64,000 nucleotides of DNA, from the NCBI RefSeq assembly GCF_000829435.1, contig NZ_JXRP01000019.1:186001-250000 (forward strand), written 5' to 3'. This DNA is from Jeotgalibacillus soli. Its GTDB lineage: Bacteria; Bacillota; Bacilli; Bacillales; Jeotgalibacillaceae. The notes under the pieces were generated by a model. The model was not told the origin of the DNA. It ran no database searches and saw only the letters and a list, made by a program, of their open reading frames with translations. Positions within the stretch are counted from its first letter, which is position 1, and each line of letters opens with the position of its first letter. The position numbers were made by a program, and so were the translations under genes. Of the stretch, positions 46,602 through 56,965 are shown piece after piece.

Positions 46602-47387
46602 TTAACTCGCCTTATGCTCTAATCTTAGCTTATCCGCCACCATTGCGATGAATTCTGAATTCGTGGGCTTTGATTTGGCGATTGAGACCGTGTAACCAAA
46701 AAGATTTGAAATTGCGTCTACATTTCCACGGTTCCACGCAACTTCTATGGCATGTCTAATGGCACGTTCCACACGAGAAGCGGTTGTATTGTATTTTTTT
46801 CCGATGTCCGGATAAAGCACCTTTGTAATGGAACCCAGAAGTTCAATATCATGATATACCATGGAGATGGCTTCGCGTAAATACATATACCCTTTAATGT
46901 GAGCAGGCACACCAATTTCATGAATAATACTTGTAATGCTCGCATCCAGATTCTTTGGCTTTGTAGAGGATTCACGTTGGAACCTGCGTGCTGAATGAGA
47001 GGTTTGAATCGATTTCCCTCGTACTTGTCGGATGTTTTGTACAAGGTTTTCCATATCAAATGGCTTTAAAATAAAATATGAGGCACCAAGATCAACTGCT
47101 TTCTTTGTGACATCTTCTTGTCCAAATGCAGTCAGCATAATGACGTTTGGCAGCTTTGGCAGTTCAAGCTCTCTCATTCGTTCAAGAACAGCCAGACCGT
47201 CAATATGAGGCATAATTATATCAAGTATAAGCACGTCTACTTCAATGTCTTCAAGCATTGACAAACAATCTTGTCCATTATGTGCTGTTGCAACGACTTC
47301 AATATCCTGTTGGTTTGAGATAAACTGTTCTAACGTTGCTACTAGCTCCCTATTATCATCCACAATACAAACCTTGATTATATCCAC
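46602..47387 (-). CDS. spo0A: Sporulation master response regulator Spo0A
   Basis: Master regulator of entry into sporulation, 261 aa. Receiver domain with Asp10, Asp11, phosphoacceptor Asp56 (LILDIIMP) and the conserved Lys in ILKPFD, a variable hinge, and the C-terminal Spo0A DNA-binding domain ([15 protein letters not shown] recognition region). It binds TGTCGAA boxes; one lies in its own upstream region. spoIVB is immediately upstream, the universal order in bacilli. Right edge of the accessory block. Confidence 0.98.
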   Translation of the reverse strand: MDIIKVCIVDDNRELVATLEQFISNQQDIEVVATAHNGQDCLSMLEDIEVDVLILDIIMPHIDGLAVLERMRELELPKLPNVIMLTAFGQEDVTKKAVDLGASYFILKPFDMENLVQNIRQVRGKSIQTSHSARRFQRESSTKPKNLDASITSIIHEIGVPAHIKGYMYLREAISMVYHDIELLGSITKVLYPDIGKKYNTTASRVERAIRHAIEVAWNRGNVDAISNLFGYTVSIAKSKPTNSEFIAMVADKLRLEHKAS

Positions 47388-47431
47388 TCAAATTTCCTCC
47401 TCAATCGAAAATATCTTTTCTCTATGACAAT

Positions 47432-47438
47432 TTCGACA
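47432..47438 (-). promoter_or_regulatory. 0A box upstream of spo0A
   Basis: A perfect TGTCGAA on the minus strand, 45 bp before the spo0A start codon, consistent with autoregulation. Sigma-H and sigma-A elements were not assigned with confidence. Confidence 0.55.
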
Positions 47439-47599
47439 GGTGTTAAATAATCACCTTTTTATTTCTCGAAAAAATAATTTTTTATATGTTTTCTACGATT
47501 TTCTCTTTTTATCACTGTTTTTCGATATATTTCAACAAAATAGGGCTTTCCATTGTAAATTGTATAGCTTTAGTGTAACAGACAATTCCGAGCATGCAA

Positions 47600-47638
47600 A
47601 TAGGAAAAAGAACAGACAATTATGCTGCCTGTTCTTTT
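47600..47638 (-). terminator. Terminator of spoIVB
   Basis: AAAAGAACAG pairs with CTGTTCTTTT over a 13-nt loop that contains the spoIVB stop codon. Confidence 0.75.
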
Positions 47639-48678
47639 CCAATCTCCTTCTGACCGCTTTGTTTAATCATCTCCTCAATTGGAAGTGCATAGCCTGAGGT
47701 TGGATCATGAACAAGCACATGTGTAACGGCACCAATCAGCTTTCCATTTTGAACAATTGGACTTCCACTCATTCCTTGAATGATTCCGCCTGTTTTTTCG
47801 ATTAGTGCAGGATCAGTGATGCGTATAAGCATTCCAACTGTTCCACCAGGTGCCTCGGTTTTCGTCCGGACAATTTCAATAACAAATCGTTCTATTGTAT
47901 TATCATGAATAACGGTCAGCATTTCTGCCTTCCCTTCCCTTATTTCTCCATGGCTCGCAACAGGAAGCGGTTCTTTAAAAAGAGAATGCGGAGGTATTTT
48001 GTTTAACGTGCCAAAGATTCCATAAGGCGTATTGCGTTTTACAATTCCTAATGTCAAACCATTTTTCGTAAATACGGCAATTTTTCCTCCTGGTTTACCT
48101 GCTATACCCTTTTGTATATCATCTATTTGTGTTTCTTGTACAGTTCCTATACGCATATCAACTACTTTGCCTGTATCAGCGTCTGTTACGACATGACCAA
48201 GTGCACCAAAAGCGCCTGTATTTGGATCAATATAAGATACTGTTCCAATTCCTTGCGTATGATTTCGCACATAAAGGCCAAGCTGTGGGTGTCCCTGCTT
48301 GTTAACTGTCGGTGTTACCTCTACATTCATCTGCTTGCTTTCCCTTGTAACTTCAAGCTGCACCGAGCTTTTTTCTCTGAATTCTGTCTTTAACACCTGT
48401 GAAAGGTCGGCTGCTGACGAGACAGAAATACCGTTGATTCTGGTTAATGTATCGCCAATTTTTAATCCTGCTAAAGCCGCTGGAGCCCGATCCATCGAAT
48501 CTTGATCCGTTGCATGGAATCCAACCACCATTACACCTTTTGTCTCCAGTGAAATACCAACGGATTGACCACCAGGAAATAACTTTATTGAAGAGGCATG
48601 TATCGTTTGATCCATTGAAGGGAACAGCAACAGCACATTAAAAACAATCGCAATAAGCCAAATTTTTCTCCATCTCAC
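47620..48678 (-). CDS. spoIVB: Sporulation signalling serine peptidase SpoIVB
   Basis: Forespore-secreted peptidase (family S55) that triggers pro-sigma-K processing by cutting SpoIVFA. 352 aa from GTG 48678: membrane anchor (about 5-20), PDZ domain (about 37-115) and trypsin-like domain with His162 (GALGHVV), Asp289 (RITDP) and Ser306 in GMSGSP. The GTG is chosen because AGGGGAG lies 7 bp upstream. The longer frame to ATG 48792 runs through the recN terminator hairpin and is not coding. Confidence 0.93.
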   Translation of the reverse strand: MRWRKIWLIAIVFNVLLLFPSMDQTIHASSIKLFPGGQSVGISLETKGVMVVGFHATDQDSMDRAPAALAGLKIGDTLTRINGISVSSAADLSQVLKTEFREKSSVQLEVTRESKQMNVEVTPTVNKQGHPQLGLYVRNHTQGIGTVSYIDPNTGAFGALGHVVTDADTGKVVDMRIGTVQETQIDDIQKGIAGKPGGKIAVFTKNGLTLGIVKRNTPYGIFGTLNKIPPHSLFKEPLPVASHGEIREGKAEMLTVIHDNTIERFVIEIVRTKTEAPGGTVGMLIRITDPALIEKTGGIIQGMSGSPIVQNGKLIGAVTHVLVHDPTSGYALPIEEMIKQSGQKEIGKEQAA

Positions 48679-48759
48679 CTTTTTTCTCCCCTTCCACGGC
48701 AGTACGATTACCTTCTTAATGTTGGCGAAAAGAGCGGGAATTATCACGTGGAAATAAAC

Positions 48760-48789
48760 GAAAAAGCCATCCGTAATTGGATGACTTTT
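48760..48789 (-). terminator. Terminator of recN
   Basis: AAAAGTCATCC pairs with GGATGGCTTTTT (one mismatch) over a 6-nt loop, followed by TTTTTCG, just after the recN stop. Confidence 0.75.
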
Positions 48790-48794
48790 CATAT

Positions 48795-50513
48795 TCAGAC
48801 GCGTGTGCTTTTTATTGAGGCGGCGAGTTCTAGAAGTTCTCTTGCATGCTCAAGTGTTAGCTCAGTGATTTCAACCCCTGAAATCATACGACTGATTTCA
48901 TGAATTCGTTCCCTCTCCTCTAATGAGGTTACATAAGTTTTCGTCCGTTCATGCACCACTTCTTTAGAAATAAATAGATGCTGGTCTGACATTGCAGCTA
49001 CTTGTGGTAAATGGGAAATACACAGCACTTGAGAGTGAACGGATACAGTATGAATCTTCTCTGCTATTGCCTGTGCAACTCGGCCGCTAACGCCCGTGTC
49101 TACTTCATCAAAAATAATTGATGTGATACCTTGATGCTCAGAGAAAATGGCTTTTAACGCCAGCATGATACGGGATATTTCTCCTCCTGATGCTACTTTT
49201 GTAAACGGCTTTAAAGGTTCACCAGGATTCGTAGAAATAAAAAACTCCACAGTATCTGCTCCATCTTTTTTAAATACTCTTTCCTCTTCAGTATGAACTG
49301 AAGATGGTTTCTGATGGAAACGCACTTCAAAGATGGCCTTGTCCATATACAATGCTTCTAATTGCTGATGAATCTGCTTGGTCAGTAATTGAGCCCATTG
49401 CTGTCTAGTCTCTGATAATGCTTGTGCTTCCAGAAGAAGATCCTTTTTTATTGATGCTTCTTTCTTTTGCAGGGTTAAAATGGATGACTCTCTATTGGTA
49501 ATCGTTTCAATTTCTTCTTCAATTGAAGCACCGTACTCTACGACTTCTTCAATGGTGGCACCATATTTTCGCTTCAGCTGATTTATTTCGTTTAATCTCT
49601 CTTCAATCGCCTGGAGTCTTTCCGGATCATATTCAAGCGTATCCAGATGATTTCTGATTGAACGAGCTGCTTCTTCCAATAAGTAAAAGCTATTCGCTGC
49701 AGACTCGCTTACTTCCTTCAAAGATGCATCAATCTCCGCAGCATGCTCTAGATTAGACATTGATAAGCCAAGCCAATCTAAACCCGCCTGCTCCCCTTGT
49801 AATGCGTTGTAGGCGGTCTGAAGTGATTCGAAGAGCCGTTCAAAATTGACGAGACGGCTTTTTTCTTCCATTAAATTTTCATCCTCATGAAGTTCAAGTC
49901 CTGCCTGCTGAATTTCATTAAGCTGAAATTGAATTAAATCTAATCTATGGGCCATTTGCTGTTCGTTTTCGCTCAATGAACGGATTTGCTTTCTTACTTG
50001 TTCATACTGCTGGAACAGTTCTTGGTAAGAGATTTTTGTGGGCTGAATGTCCTCATAGCCAAATTGGTCTAAAAGAGAAAGGTGTTTCGTTTCATCCATA
50101 AGCTCCTGACTTTCATGCTGTCCATGAACATCAATGAGCGCAGCACCAACTTCTCGTAATATGGCAATTGTTACAAGCTTACCATTAATTCGGCAAGCAC
50201 TTTTGCCTGATTGAGAAATGTCACGTTTTAAAAGAATCATTCCTTCTTCCAGTTCGATTCCAAATTCCTGACATTTTTGAATGCATGGATGATAATCATC
50301 CTCTAATATAAATAATCCTTCTATCTCAGCTTTTTTCTCACCGTGCCGGACAAATTCTGCCGACCCTCGCCCACCTACTAAAAGCTGAACGGCATCAATA
50401 ATAATGGATTTTCCGGCTCCTGTTTCACCGGTTAAAACAGTTAGTCCTTCTTCTAATGAAAGAGATAGTTCATCTATTATGGCAAAATTTCGAATGGAAA
50501 GTTCCTGAAGCAC
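48795..50513 (-). CDS. recN: DNA repair protein RecN
   Basis: SMC-like ATPase recruited early to double-strand breaks, 572 aa. Walker A GETGAGKS at 29-36, long central coiled coil, ABC signature ASGGEISR, and Walker B with D-loop FDEVDTGVSG. Full length. It lies 18 bp after ahrC, as in B. subtilis. Confidence 0.96.
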   Translation of the reverse strand: MLQELSIRNFAIIDELSLSLEEGLTVLTGETGAGKSIIIDAVQLLVGGRGSAEFVRHGEKKAEIEGLFILEDDYHPCIQKCQEFGIELEEGMILLKRDISQSGKSACRINGKLVTIAILREVGAALIDVHGQHESQELMDETKHLSLLDQFGYEDIQPTKISYQELFQQYEQVRKQIRSLSENEQQMAHRLDLIQFQLNEIQQAGLELHEDENLMEEKSRLVNFERLFESLQTAYNALQGEQAGLDWLGLSMSNLEHAAEIDASLKEVSESAANSFYLLEEAARSIRNHLDTLEYDPERLQAIEERLNEINQLKRKYGATIEEVVEYGASIEEEIETITNRESSILTLQKKEASIKKDLLLEAQALSETRQQWAQLLTKQIHQQLEALYMDKAIFEVRFHQKPSSVHTEEERVFKKDGADTVEFFISTNPGEPLKPFTKVASGGEISRIMLALKAIFSEHQGITSIIFDEVDTGVSGRVAQAIAEKIHTVSVHSQVLCISHLPQVAAMSDQHLFISKEVVHERTKTYVTSLEERERIHEISRMISGVEITELTLEHARELLELAASIKSTRV

Positions 50514-50531
50514 TATTTGTCACCTCTATTG

Positions 50532-50984
50532 TTAAAGCATATCGATAAATCGCTGCGAAATCATTTCTGCATCTTCTTCACGCCGGCAAATAATTAAACA
50601 CGTATCATCTCCACAAATTGTACCTAAAATCTCATTCCAATCTAGATTATCAATGAGTGCTCCAATTGCATTCGCATTTCCAGGAAGCGTTTTCATAACG
50701 AGAAAGTGCCCCGCTCCATCAATACGGACAAAAGCGTCCGTTAGCGTCCGTTTTAGTTTTTGCAGCGGATTAAATCGCTGATCTGCTGGCAAACTATACT
50801 TGTAGCGCCCATCAATTAATGGGACTTTTACAAGGTGAAGCTCTTTAATATCTCTAGAGATTGTCGCTTGTGTTACATTAAATCCTGCTTTTTTTAACTG
50901 ATCCACTAGCTCGTCCTGTGTCTCAATATCATTGTTGACGACGATTTCCCGAATCTTTATATGGCGTTGCCCTTTATTAACCAT
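50532..50984 (-). CDS. ahrC: Arginine repressor/activator AhrC (ArgR)
   Basis: Hexameric arginine-dependent regulator, 150 aa. N-terminal winged HTH ([15 protein letters not shown], with Ser43-Arg44) and C-terminal arginine-binding domain with GDDTCL (Asp126-Asp127). ATG at 50984 gives the conserved [12 protein letters not shown] start and has GGAG 8 bp upstream; a GTG three codons earlier is too close. Likely controls arginine genes and, by the sites at 10.25-10.40 kb, artPQM. Confidence 0.96.
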   Translation of the reverse strand: MVNKGQRHIKIREIVVNNDIETQDELVDQLKKAGFNVTQATISRDIKELHLVKVPLIDGRYKYSLPADQRFNPLQKLKRTLTDAFVRIDGAGHFLVMKTLPGNANAIGALIDNLDWNEILGTICGDDTCLIICRREEDAEMISQRFIDML

Positions 50985-51090
50985 TATCCTCACTCCATGA
51001 ATTAATTTGAATAAATATACTCCTCTATACGTTTATGTTAGCGTAAACGGTCTCAAATGTACATGTTTAAAACGTTAAATTCCATCACAT

Positions 51091-51118
51091 GGAAAAGGAG
51101 CAACCAGTGGCTGCTCCT
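51091..51118 (-). terminator. Terminator of yqxC
   Basis: AGGAGCA/TGCTCCT stem with inner CCA/TGG pairing, then TTTTCC on the minus strand, directly after the yqxC stop. Confidence 0.7.
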
Positions 51119-51124
51119 ATGCTC

Positions 51125-51982
51125 CTATTCATTATCACTTGCTTTTGTAGCCGTCTTCAGCTGTGTGTGAGCTGCAGTGACAATCTCCTTTGTTTTGAGA
51201 TCTTGCGCTTGAATGCCTTCACCTCGGTCAATCGACTCATCTGAAGTGCGTAAATGCAACAGAAACTCAATATTTCCATCACCGCCCGTAATTGGAGAAA
51301 AAGTAGCTCCTCTCACATCATATCCTTCACCAAGAGAAAATTGTATAATCCGATCCAGCACTGCCTCATGTACAGATGGGTCACGAATAATTCCTTTTTT
51401 GCCCACCTGTTCACGCCCTGCTTCAAATTGTGGCTTGACCAAAGCCACAACATCACTGTTTGGAGCAAGCAATGTTTTTAACACAGGTAAAATAATGCGA
51501 AGTGAAATAAATGAGACGTCAATTGATGCAAAGTCAGGAATTCCTTTTTGTAAATCAGCCGGTGTTAAATACCTAAAATTCGTACGTTCCATGACGACAA
51601 CTCGTTCATCCTGCCTAAGCTTCCATGCGAGCTGATTATAGCCCACGTCAACCGCATAAGACATTTCTGCCCCATTTTGCAGCGCACAGTCGGTAAATCC
51701 TCCTGTAGAAGAACCGACATCAATCATTTTTTTTCCTTTTACATTAATCTCGAAATACTGAAGTGCCTTTTCAAGCTTCAATCCGCCTCTGCTTACATAG
51801 GGGAGTACTTTGCCTTTCACTGATAATTCCGTGTCTTCTGGTACTTTCTCCCCCGGCTTGTCCAGCCGAACCTCATTTGCGTAAATTAATCCTGCCATGA
51901 TAGCACGCTTTGCTTTTTCTCTTGTTTCAAAAAGTCCTTGTTCTACTAAAAGAACATCAATCCGTTGTTTTTGTACTTTCAT
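51125..51982 (-). CDS. yqxC: TlyA-family rRNA methyltransferase (YqxC)
   Basis: A 285-aa protein with an N-terminal S4 RNA-binding domain (residues 5-65) and an FtsJ-like methyltransferase domain. SRGGLKLEKAL, the SAM-binding DVGSSTGGFTD and KPQFE motifs are present. TlyA homologues methylate rRNA 2'-hydroxyls. Two bases separate it from dxs, so they form an operon. Confidence 0.93.
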   Translation of the reverse strand: MKVQKQRIDVLLVEQGLFETREKAKRAIMAGLIYANEVRLDKPGEKVPEDTELSVKGKVLPYVSRGGLKLEKALQYFEINVKGKKMIDVGSSTGGFTDCALQNGAEMSYAVDVGYNQLAWKLRQDERVVVMERTNFRYLTPADLQKGIPDFASIDVSFISLRIILPVLKTLLAPNSDVVALVKPQFEAGREQVGKKGIIRDPSVHEAVLDRIIQFSLGEGYDVRGATFSPITGGDGNIEFLLHLRTSDESIDRGEGIQAQDLKTKEIVTAAHTQLKTATKASDNE

Positions 51983-51984
51983 AA

Positions 51985-53877
51985 TTACGCCCTTTTTTGT
52001 TTAATTGGTGCGATTGTCTGAATAATTTCTACAGCTCGCTCTGATGTTAGGTTAATTTCTTCAAGCAATTGATCTACACTTCCGTGTTCGATAAACTGAT
52101 CAGGAATTCCCATACGTTCAATCTGAATATGACTCATACTTTGATCATGAGCAAACTCAAGCACTGCACTTCCGAATCCGCCTTGAAGTACTGCTTCTTC
52201 AATTGTAAGAATTGGTATTTCTGATGTGAATAGATCCATAAGCATGGCTTCATCCAACGGCTTGATAAATCTCGCATTTACAACACGAACAGAAATCCCC
52301 TTGCCTGCAAGAAGCTCTGCTGCCTTTAATGCCATTGGAATGGTTGTTCCAAAAGTTAAAATGGCCACATCTGTCCCTTCACGAATAATCTCCCAGCTGC
52401 CGATTGGAATGTTTTTCAATTCTTGATCCATCTCAACACCAAGACCATTTCCTCTTGGAAAACGCATAGCAATTGGACCATCATTATAATCAATCGCTGT
52501 TTTCACCATATGCTGACCTTCATTTTCATCTTTTGGCATCATGACAACCATATTTGGCAAATGGCGCAAGAAGGCAATATCAAATACGCCTTGATGCGTT
52601 TCTCCATCTGCTCCAACAAGTCCTGCACGGTCAATGCCGATAAACACATTCAGATTCTGTCTGCATATATCGTGTACAACCTGGTCATACGCACGCTGTA
52701 AAAAGGTTGAATAAATGGCTAAGAACGGTTTCATATTTTGAGTAGCAAGCCCCGCAGCCATTGTTGTCGCATGCTGTTCAGCAATCCCGACATCAAACAT
52801 GCGATCTGGAAATTCACTTGCAAAGGCTTCAAGCTTTGAACCAACGGGCATAGCTGGTGTAACAGCTACAATTCGCTTGTCCTCTCTTGCCAGTCGCCTT
52901 ACTGTTTCAGATACAAGAGCGCTCCATGCAGGGGCAATGTTGACTGGTTTGATCAAGTCACCAGTGTCAATTTTGTATGGTCCCGTTCCGTGCCATGTTC
53001 CTTTTCGGTCCATCTCTGCCGGATTAAACCCTTTTCCTTTTTTCGTAATTACATGTAATAGAACTGGACCCTTTGTTTTCTTCGCATATTGAATATTTTC
53101 TTCAAGATCATCAAAGTTGTGGCCGTCTACAGGACCCAGATACGTGAATCCAAGCTCCTCAAAAAAGACACCAGACACAAGAAGATATTTTAAGCTATCC
53201 TTGAGCCGCTCAGCAGTTGCAGCAAGTTTCCCACCCACCGCAGGTACCTTTTTCAACAAATATTCCAGCTCGTCCTTTGCCCAATTATACTTACCGGCTG
53301 TTCTTAATCGGCCTAAAACACTATGGAGAGCTCCGACATTCGGTGCAATGGACATTTCATTATCATTTAAAATGACAATCATATCCTTTTTCTCATGACC
53401 GATGTGGTTCAAAGCCTCAAGGGCCATACCACCTGTTAACGCTCCGTCACCAATAATCGGTACGATATAGTTTGAGTCACCTTTTATATCTCTCGCGATC
53501 GCCATTCCCATAGCAGCTGATAAGGAGGTGGAGCTATGTCCTGTTTCCCAAACATCATGCTCACTTTCAATCATTTTTGGAAATCCGCACAAGCCTTTAA
53601 ACTGACGCAGCGTATCAAACTGATCGCCTCTTCCTGTCAAAATCTTGTGAACATAAGACTGATGTCCAACATCCCATAGAAACTTATCTGCCGGACTGTC
53701 GAAATGCTTGTGTAAAGCCAGTGTCAATTCAACTACTCCTAAGTTAGGACCGATATGACCACCAGATGTTGATAGTCTCTCAATCAGAAATTTCCGGATA
53801 TTCTCGCTAAGGGCTTTAAGCTCGTCTTTGTTCATTTTTTTCAAGAATGACGGATCCTTTATTTTTGTAACATTCAT
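51985..53877 (-). CDS. dxs: 1-deoxy-D-xylulose-5-phosphate synthase
   Basis: First enzyme of the MEP isoprenoid pathway: condenses pyruvate and glyceraldehyde 3-phosphate using thiamine diphosphate. 630 aa from ATG 53877. GGHIGPNLG with His41, GHQSY with His72, GDGALTGG to NDN (143-173) thiamine/metal motif, and the DIGIAEQHA-like VGIAEQHAT glutamate are present. A GTG three codons upstream is an alternative start. Begins an operon with yqxC behind its own sigma-A promoter. Confidence 0.96.
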   Translation of the reverse strand: MNVTKIKDPSFLKKMNKDELKALSENIRKFLIERLSTSGGHIGPNLGVVELTLALHKHFDSPADKFLWDVGHQSYVHKILTGRGDQFDTLRQFKGLCGFPKMIESEHDVWETGHSSTSLSAAMGMAIARDIKGDSNYIVPIIGDGALTGGMALEALNHIGHEKKDMIVILNDNEMSIAPNVGALHSVLGRLRTAGKYNWAKDELEYLLKKVPAVGGKLAATAERLKDSLKYLLVSGVFFEELGFTYLGPVDGHNFDDLEENIQYAKKTKGPVLLHVITKKGKGFNPAEMDRKGTWHGTGPYKIDTGDLIKPVNIAPAWSALVSETVRRLAREDKRIVAVTPAMPVGSKLEAFASEFPDRMFDVGIAEQHATTMAAGLATQNMKPFLAIYSTFLQRAYDQVVHDICRQNLNVFIGIDRAGLVGADGETHQGVFDIAFLRHLPNMVVMMPKDENEGQHMVKTAIDYNDGPIAMRFPRGNGLGVEMDQELKNIPIGSWEIIREGTDVAILTFGTTIPMALKAAELLAGKGISVRVVNARFIKPLDEAMLMDLFTSEIPILTIEEAVLQGGFGSAVLEFAHDQSMSHIQIERMGIPDQFIEHGSVDQLLEEINLTSERAVEIIQTIAPIKQKRA

Positions 53878-53946
53878 CGGGATCACTCACTTTCATCCAG
53901 GTATCATATTTCCTGTTTTTTCGATTATTTTTTCTTCGTATCTTTT

Positions 53947-53974
53947 ATTATAACAATGTATAGCTTTTCCTCAA
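53947..53974 (-). promoter_or_regulatory. Sigma-A promoter of dxs
   Basis: TTGAGG, a 16-bp spacer and a perfect TATAAT on the minus strand, about 70 bp before the dxs start. Confidence 0.65.
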
Positions 53975-54414
53975 GAAATTGTCGTGTTTTTTTACATACT
54001 AAACCATATCGTAATAATATATAATCGTCTCAAATCGTAACTTTAACAGTGGTAATAGAAGCAAAGATTCCTTGGAAAGTTTTCACTTCAATCCATCTGC
54101 ACAGGAACAAATTTTTCTATCAAATATTATTCTAGAATGATGCACTTTTTATTATACCCTCAAATTGACTATTCACATCATTACAAATGCTCGCAAAACG
54201 GTCCACTTTGCGAACAAGTTGGATCGAATGGCGAGCATTAAATAAAAATCCCACTGTTAAATAAAAATAAACCCTTATCTATTCAACTATTCTCTATATT
54301 ACAGATGATTTTATGAGTTATCTAACTAAACGAAAAAATTATTGTATGAATAATTCTCTTTTTAGTCTATAAGTTAAAATATCATTAAACGCGGTAATAA
54401 TTGTATCCCCACCT
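53975..54414. other. Gap between ispA and dxs
   Basis: These two genes are normally close in bacilli. Here 440 bp of AT-rich DNA separates the ispA stop from the dxs promoter; only the 54-bp structured element at 54186-54239 stands out. No gene seen. Confidence 0.5.
54186..54239. repeat. 54-bp long-stem hairpin element
   Basis: Perfect 9-bp arms AATGCTCGC and GCGAGCATT enclose a second stem, TCCACTT pairing with AAGTTGGA (one bulge), around TGCGAAC. G+C content is higher than the flanks. Could be a small mobile element or the core of a structured RNA. Confidence 0.45.
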
Positions 54415-55296
54415 CTATGATCGTCTTTCCACAATCAAATCAGCAATAGAAGATAATAGATTATTTTGTAGAGGCAAATGGCTAAGCGCTTCCTTTGCTT
54501 GAATTAGATGATGCTCCAGCTTTTGCTTCGCACCGTCCATTCCGAGAAGTGCAGGATAGGTGCTTTTATTATTGGAAATATCACTGCCTATCGGCTTTCC
54601 AATCTCTTGTTCATCTCCTTCAACATCAAGGATATCATCCCGAATTTGAAATGCAAGACCTATATGATAGGCATAGGAATGTAATTGCTCAATCTGCTTT
54701 TGTGTTGCCCCACTTAAAATACCACCAGCGATCACACTATATATAAGGAGATGACCGGTTTTTCTTTCGTGTATCGATTCAAGCTCAGGTAAGGTTAAGG
54801 AGCTATTTTCCCCTTCAAGGTCTGCTACCTGCCCTCCAACCATTCCGATCGCTCCTGCTGCGGTTGCGAGTTCTGTGATGAGTGAAACCTTTTGTTCAGC
54901 AGTTGCATGGTCCATCATTGAAATGAGACGAAAGCTCTCCGTAAGCAGCGCGTCTCCTGCCAGTATAGCATGAGCCTCACCGAATATCTTATGATTAGTC
55001 GGTTTACCTCTTCGTAAATCATCGTCGTCCATACTAGGAAGATCATCATGAATTAATGAGTATGTATGAACCATCTCTAATGCAGCTGCTGGCATCAATC
55101 CAATTTTACAGTCCAATCCGAACGCATCAATCGTAGCTAAAAGCAAAATCGGGCGAATTCTCTTTCCACCTGCCTCCAGCGAGTACACCATGGCATCCCT
55201 TAATGTTGAAGGGGCATTAAGTTCTTTAACCTGATCGAGCATTGTTTCTTCTACTTGTTTTTTATACGTTTCTATAAATAAAGTTAGTCCTGTCAT
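54415..55296 (-). CDS. ispA: Farnesyl diphosphate synthase
   Basis: Short-chain trans-prenyltransferase, 293 aa, making C15 isoprenoid precursor. First aspartate-rich motif DDLPSMDDDD (84-93) and second DDILD (near 228) are present, with GGKRIRP near the N-terminus. Overlaps xseB by 4 bp (ATGA). Confidence 0.95.
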   Translation of the reverse strand: MTGLTLFIETYKKQVEETMLDQVKELNAPSTLRDAMVYSLEAGGKRIRPILLLATIDAFGLDCKIGLMPAAALEMVHTYSLIHDDLPSMDDDDLRRGKPTNHKIFGEAHAILAGDALLTESFRLISMMDHATAEQKVSLITELATAAGAIGMVGGQVADLEGENSSLTLPELESIHERKTGHLLIYSVIAGGILSGATQKQIEQLHSYAYHIGLAFQIRDDILDVEGDEQEIGKPIGSDISNNKSTYPALLGMDGAKQKLEHHLIQAKEALSHLPLQNNLLSSIADLIVERRS

Positions 55297-55532
55297 GACG
55301 TTGAATCCTCTTTTGAGAGTTCGAAGGCTTCTTCACCCTGATCCGTGATCAGCGTCGCCATTTGCTTTTCTGCATGCTGGAGTTTATCATGACAAGTTTT
55401 TGAAAGCTCGACTCCTTTTTGATAGATTATTAAAGCTTCTTCCAAAGGAACATCTCCTTCTTCTAGCCTCGTTACAATCTCCTCAAGCTGAATCATTGCT
55501 TCTTCAAATGTATATTGTTTCTTTGCTGACAT
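55293..55532 (-). CDS. xseB: Exodeoxyribonuclease VII small subunit
   Basis: A 79-aa helical small subunit with the family stretch EEAMIQLEEIVTRLEEGDVPLEEAL. ATG at 55532 lies one base after the xseA stop, with GGAG inside the xseA end; a GTG at 55541 sits on that site and is rejected. Partner of XseA. Confidence 0.94.
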   Translation of the reverse strand: MSAKKQYTFEEAMIQLEEIVTRLEEGDVPLEEALIIYQKGVELSKTCHDKLQHAEKQMATLITDQGEEAFELSKEDSTS

Positions 55533-55533
55533 T

Positions 55534-56880
55534 TTATTCACGCTCCTTCACATCATTAACGCTGCATAGCAAGTCTTTATCCGCCATGGCCACACGTATT
55601 GAATCGCCCTTTTTTAGAGATGATGGGTCTTTAATCAATTCATTATCTCCATCATACACTAAACTGTATCCTCGATTCATGATTTTTAATGGGCTTAATG
55701 CTTCAAGTGTTGATATCGTCCCTTTAAATTCGGACGTTTTTCGATTCAAAAGCCCCTTCATTGTGTAATGCAATGAGCGGTCAAGCTGACGGAGCTGTAA
55801 TGATTGCTTTTCGATCAACTGTTTTGGGTGCTGTCTGATCAACTGTTTTTCAATATAGCTTAAACGTTCACGACTTCCTCCAACTTTCTGCATAAGCATC
55901 TTGTTTAATTGTACATTAAGATGATCAAGACGTTCCATTTGCTGTTGATAAAGCCGTTCCGGTTTTCTGAAAATAATCGACTGGGAAAGATACTGCCACT
56001 GCTTCCTTTTTACGGAAACCACTTCAGTCATGGCTCTTAATAGACGCATATCCTTACTCAGCAGTCTTTCTGTAACCTCTTCAATATTTGGTGCTGCTAT
56101 TTCTGCAGCAGCTGTTGGTGTTGGAGCACGCATATCCGCTGCAAAGTCTGCAATCGTAACATCCGTTTCATGTCCTACTGCAGAGATTACCGGGACTGGA
56201 AATGAGACGATCGATCTAGCTACAATCTCTTCATTAAATGGCCAAAGCTCTTCAATAGACCCACCGCCACGTCCAACGATTAAAACGTCAATGGAAGGAT
56301 CAGCAGACGCTTTTTCCATTGCACGAACAATGCTTGCAGCTGCGCTTTCTCCTTGCACAACCGCTGGAAACAGCTTTACTTTTACAATGGGATACCTTCT
56401 CTTAATGGTCGTCAAAATATCCCGTATCACTGCCCCAGTAGGCGATGTCACCACACCAATTGTTTTTGGATAAGAGGGAATGGGCCTTTTACGCTGAGGA
56501 TCAAATAATCCTTCCTGCTGAAGTCTTTCCTTTAGCTGTTCGTATGCTAAAAAGAGAGCGCCTACACCTTCCGGCTGTATATCTTTAACATATAGCTGAT
56601 ATTGCCCGCTTGCTTCGTATACTGATACATCTGCTTTGATCAGCACCATCATCCCATTTTCCGGCTCGAATTTCAGCTTCTTACTATTGGAAGCGAACAT
56701 CACAGCCAAGATCCTCGCTTTATCATCTTTTAATGTAAAATAAAAATGACCGCTTGAGTGACGTTTGAAATTAGATATCTCACCTTTTATGTGCGCATCT
56801 GATAAATGTGGATCAGCGTCAAATTTTCTTTTTATGTATTTCGTAAGTGCGTGAACAGAAAGATAGGTTACTTCCGTCAT
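55534..56880 (-). CDS. xseA: Exodeoxyribonuclease VII large subunit
   Basis: Catalytic subunit of ExoVII, 448 aa from ATG 56880, which has AAAGGAG upstream and gives the usual length. N-terminal OB fold (GEISNFKRHSSGH), the nuclease core with GVVTSPTGAVIRDI and GRGGGSIEELWPFN, then a coiled-coil. The longer frame to 56931 runs into the folD terminator. Confidence 0.95.
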   Translation of the reverse strand: MTEVTYLSVHALTKYIKRKFDADPHLSDAHIKGEISNFKRHSSGHFYFTLKDDKARILAVMFASNSKKLKFEPENGMMVLIKADVSVYEASGQYQLYVKDIQPEGVGALFLAYEQLKERLQQEGLFDPQRKRPIPSYPKTIGVVTSPTGAVIRDILTTIKRRYPIVKVKLFPAVVQGESAAASIVRAMEKASADPSIDVLIVGRGGGSIEELWPFNEEIVARSIVSFPVPVISAVGHETDVTIADFAADMRAPTPTAAAEIAAPNIEEVTERLLSKDMRLLRAMTEVVSVKRKQWQYLSQSIIFRKPERLYQQQMERLDHLNVQLNKMLMQKVGGSRERLSYIEKQLIRQHPKQLIEKQSLQLRQLDRSLHYTMKGLLNRKTSEFKGTISTLEALSPLKIMNRGYSLVYDGDNELIKDPSSLKKGDSIRVAMADKDLLCSVNDVKERE

Positions 56881-56913
56881 ATCGATCACTCCTTTGTAAA
56901 ACTGGATCGGATG

Positions 56914-56954
56914 AAAAATAAGCTGACTCATGACAAGAGTCAGCCCTATTTTAT
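56914..56954 (-). terminator. Terminator of folD
   Basis: GCTGACTC/GAGTCAGC stem extended by AAAATA/TATTTT on either side; T-rich tail on the minus strand. Confidence 0.8.
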
Positions 56955-56965
56955 ATGTTGTTTAA

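Noticed and set aside
48679-48792. N-terminal extension of SpoIVB to ATG 48792
   Set aside because: It runs through the recN terminator hairpin, and a GTG with an ideal ribosome site exists at 48678.
50994-51030. ARG box before ahrC (autoregulation)
   Set aside because: Only one half-site fits; three mismatches overall.
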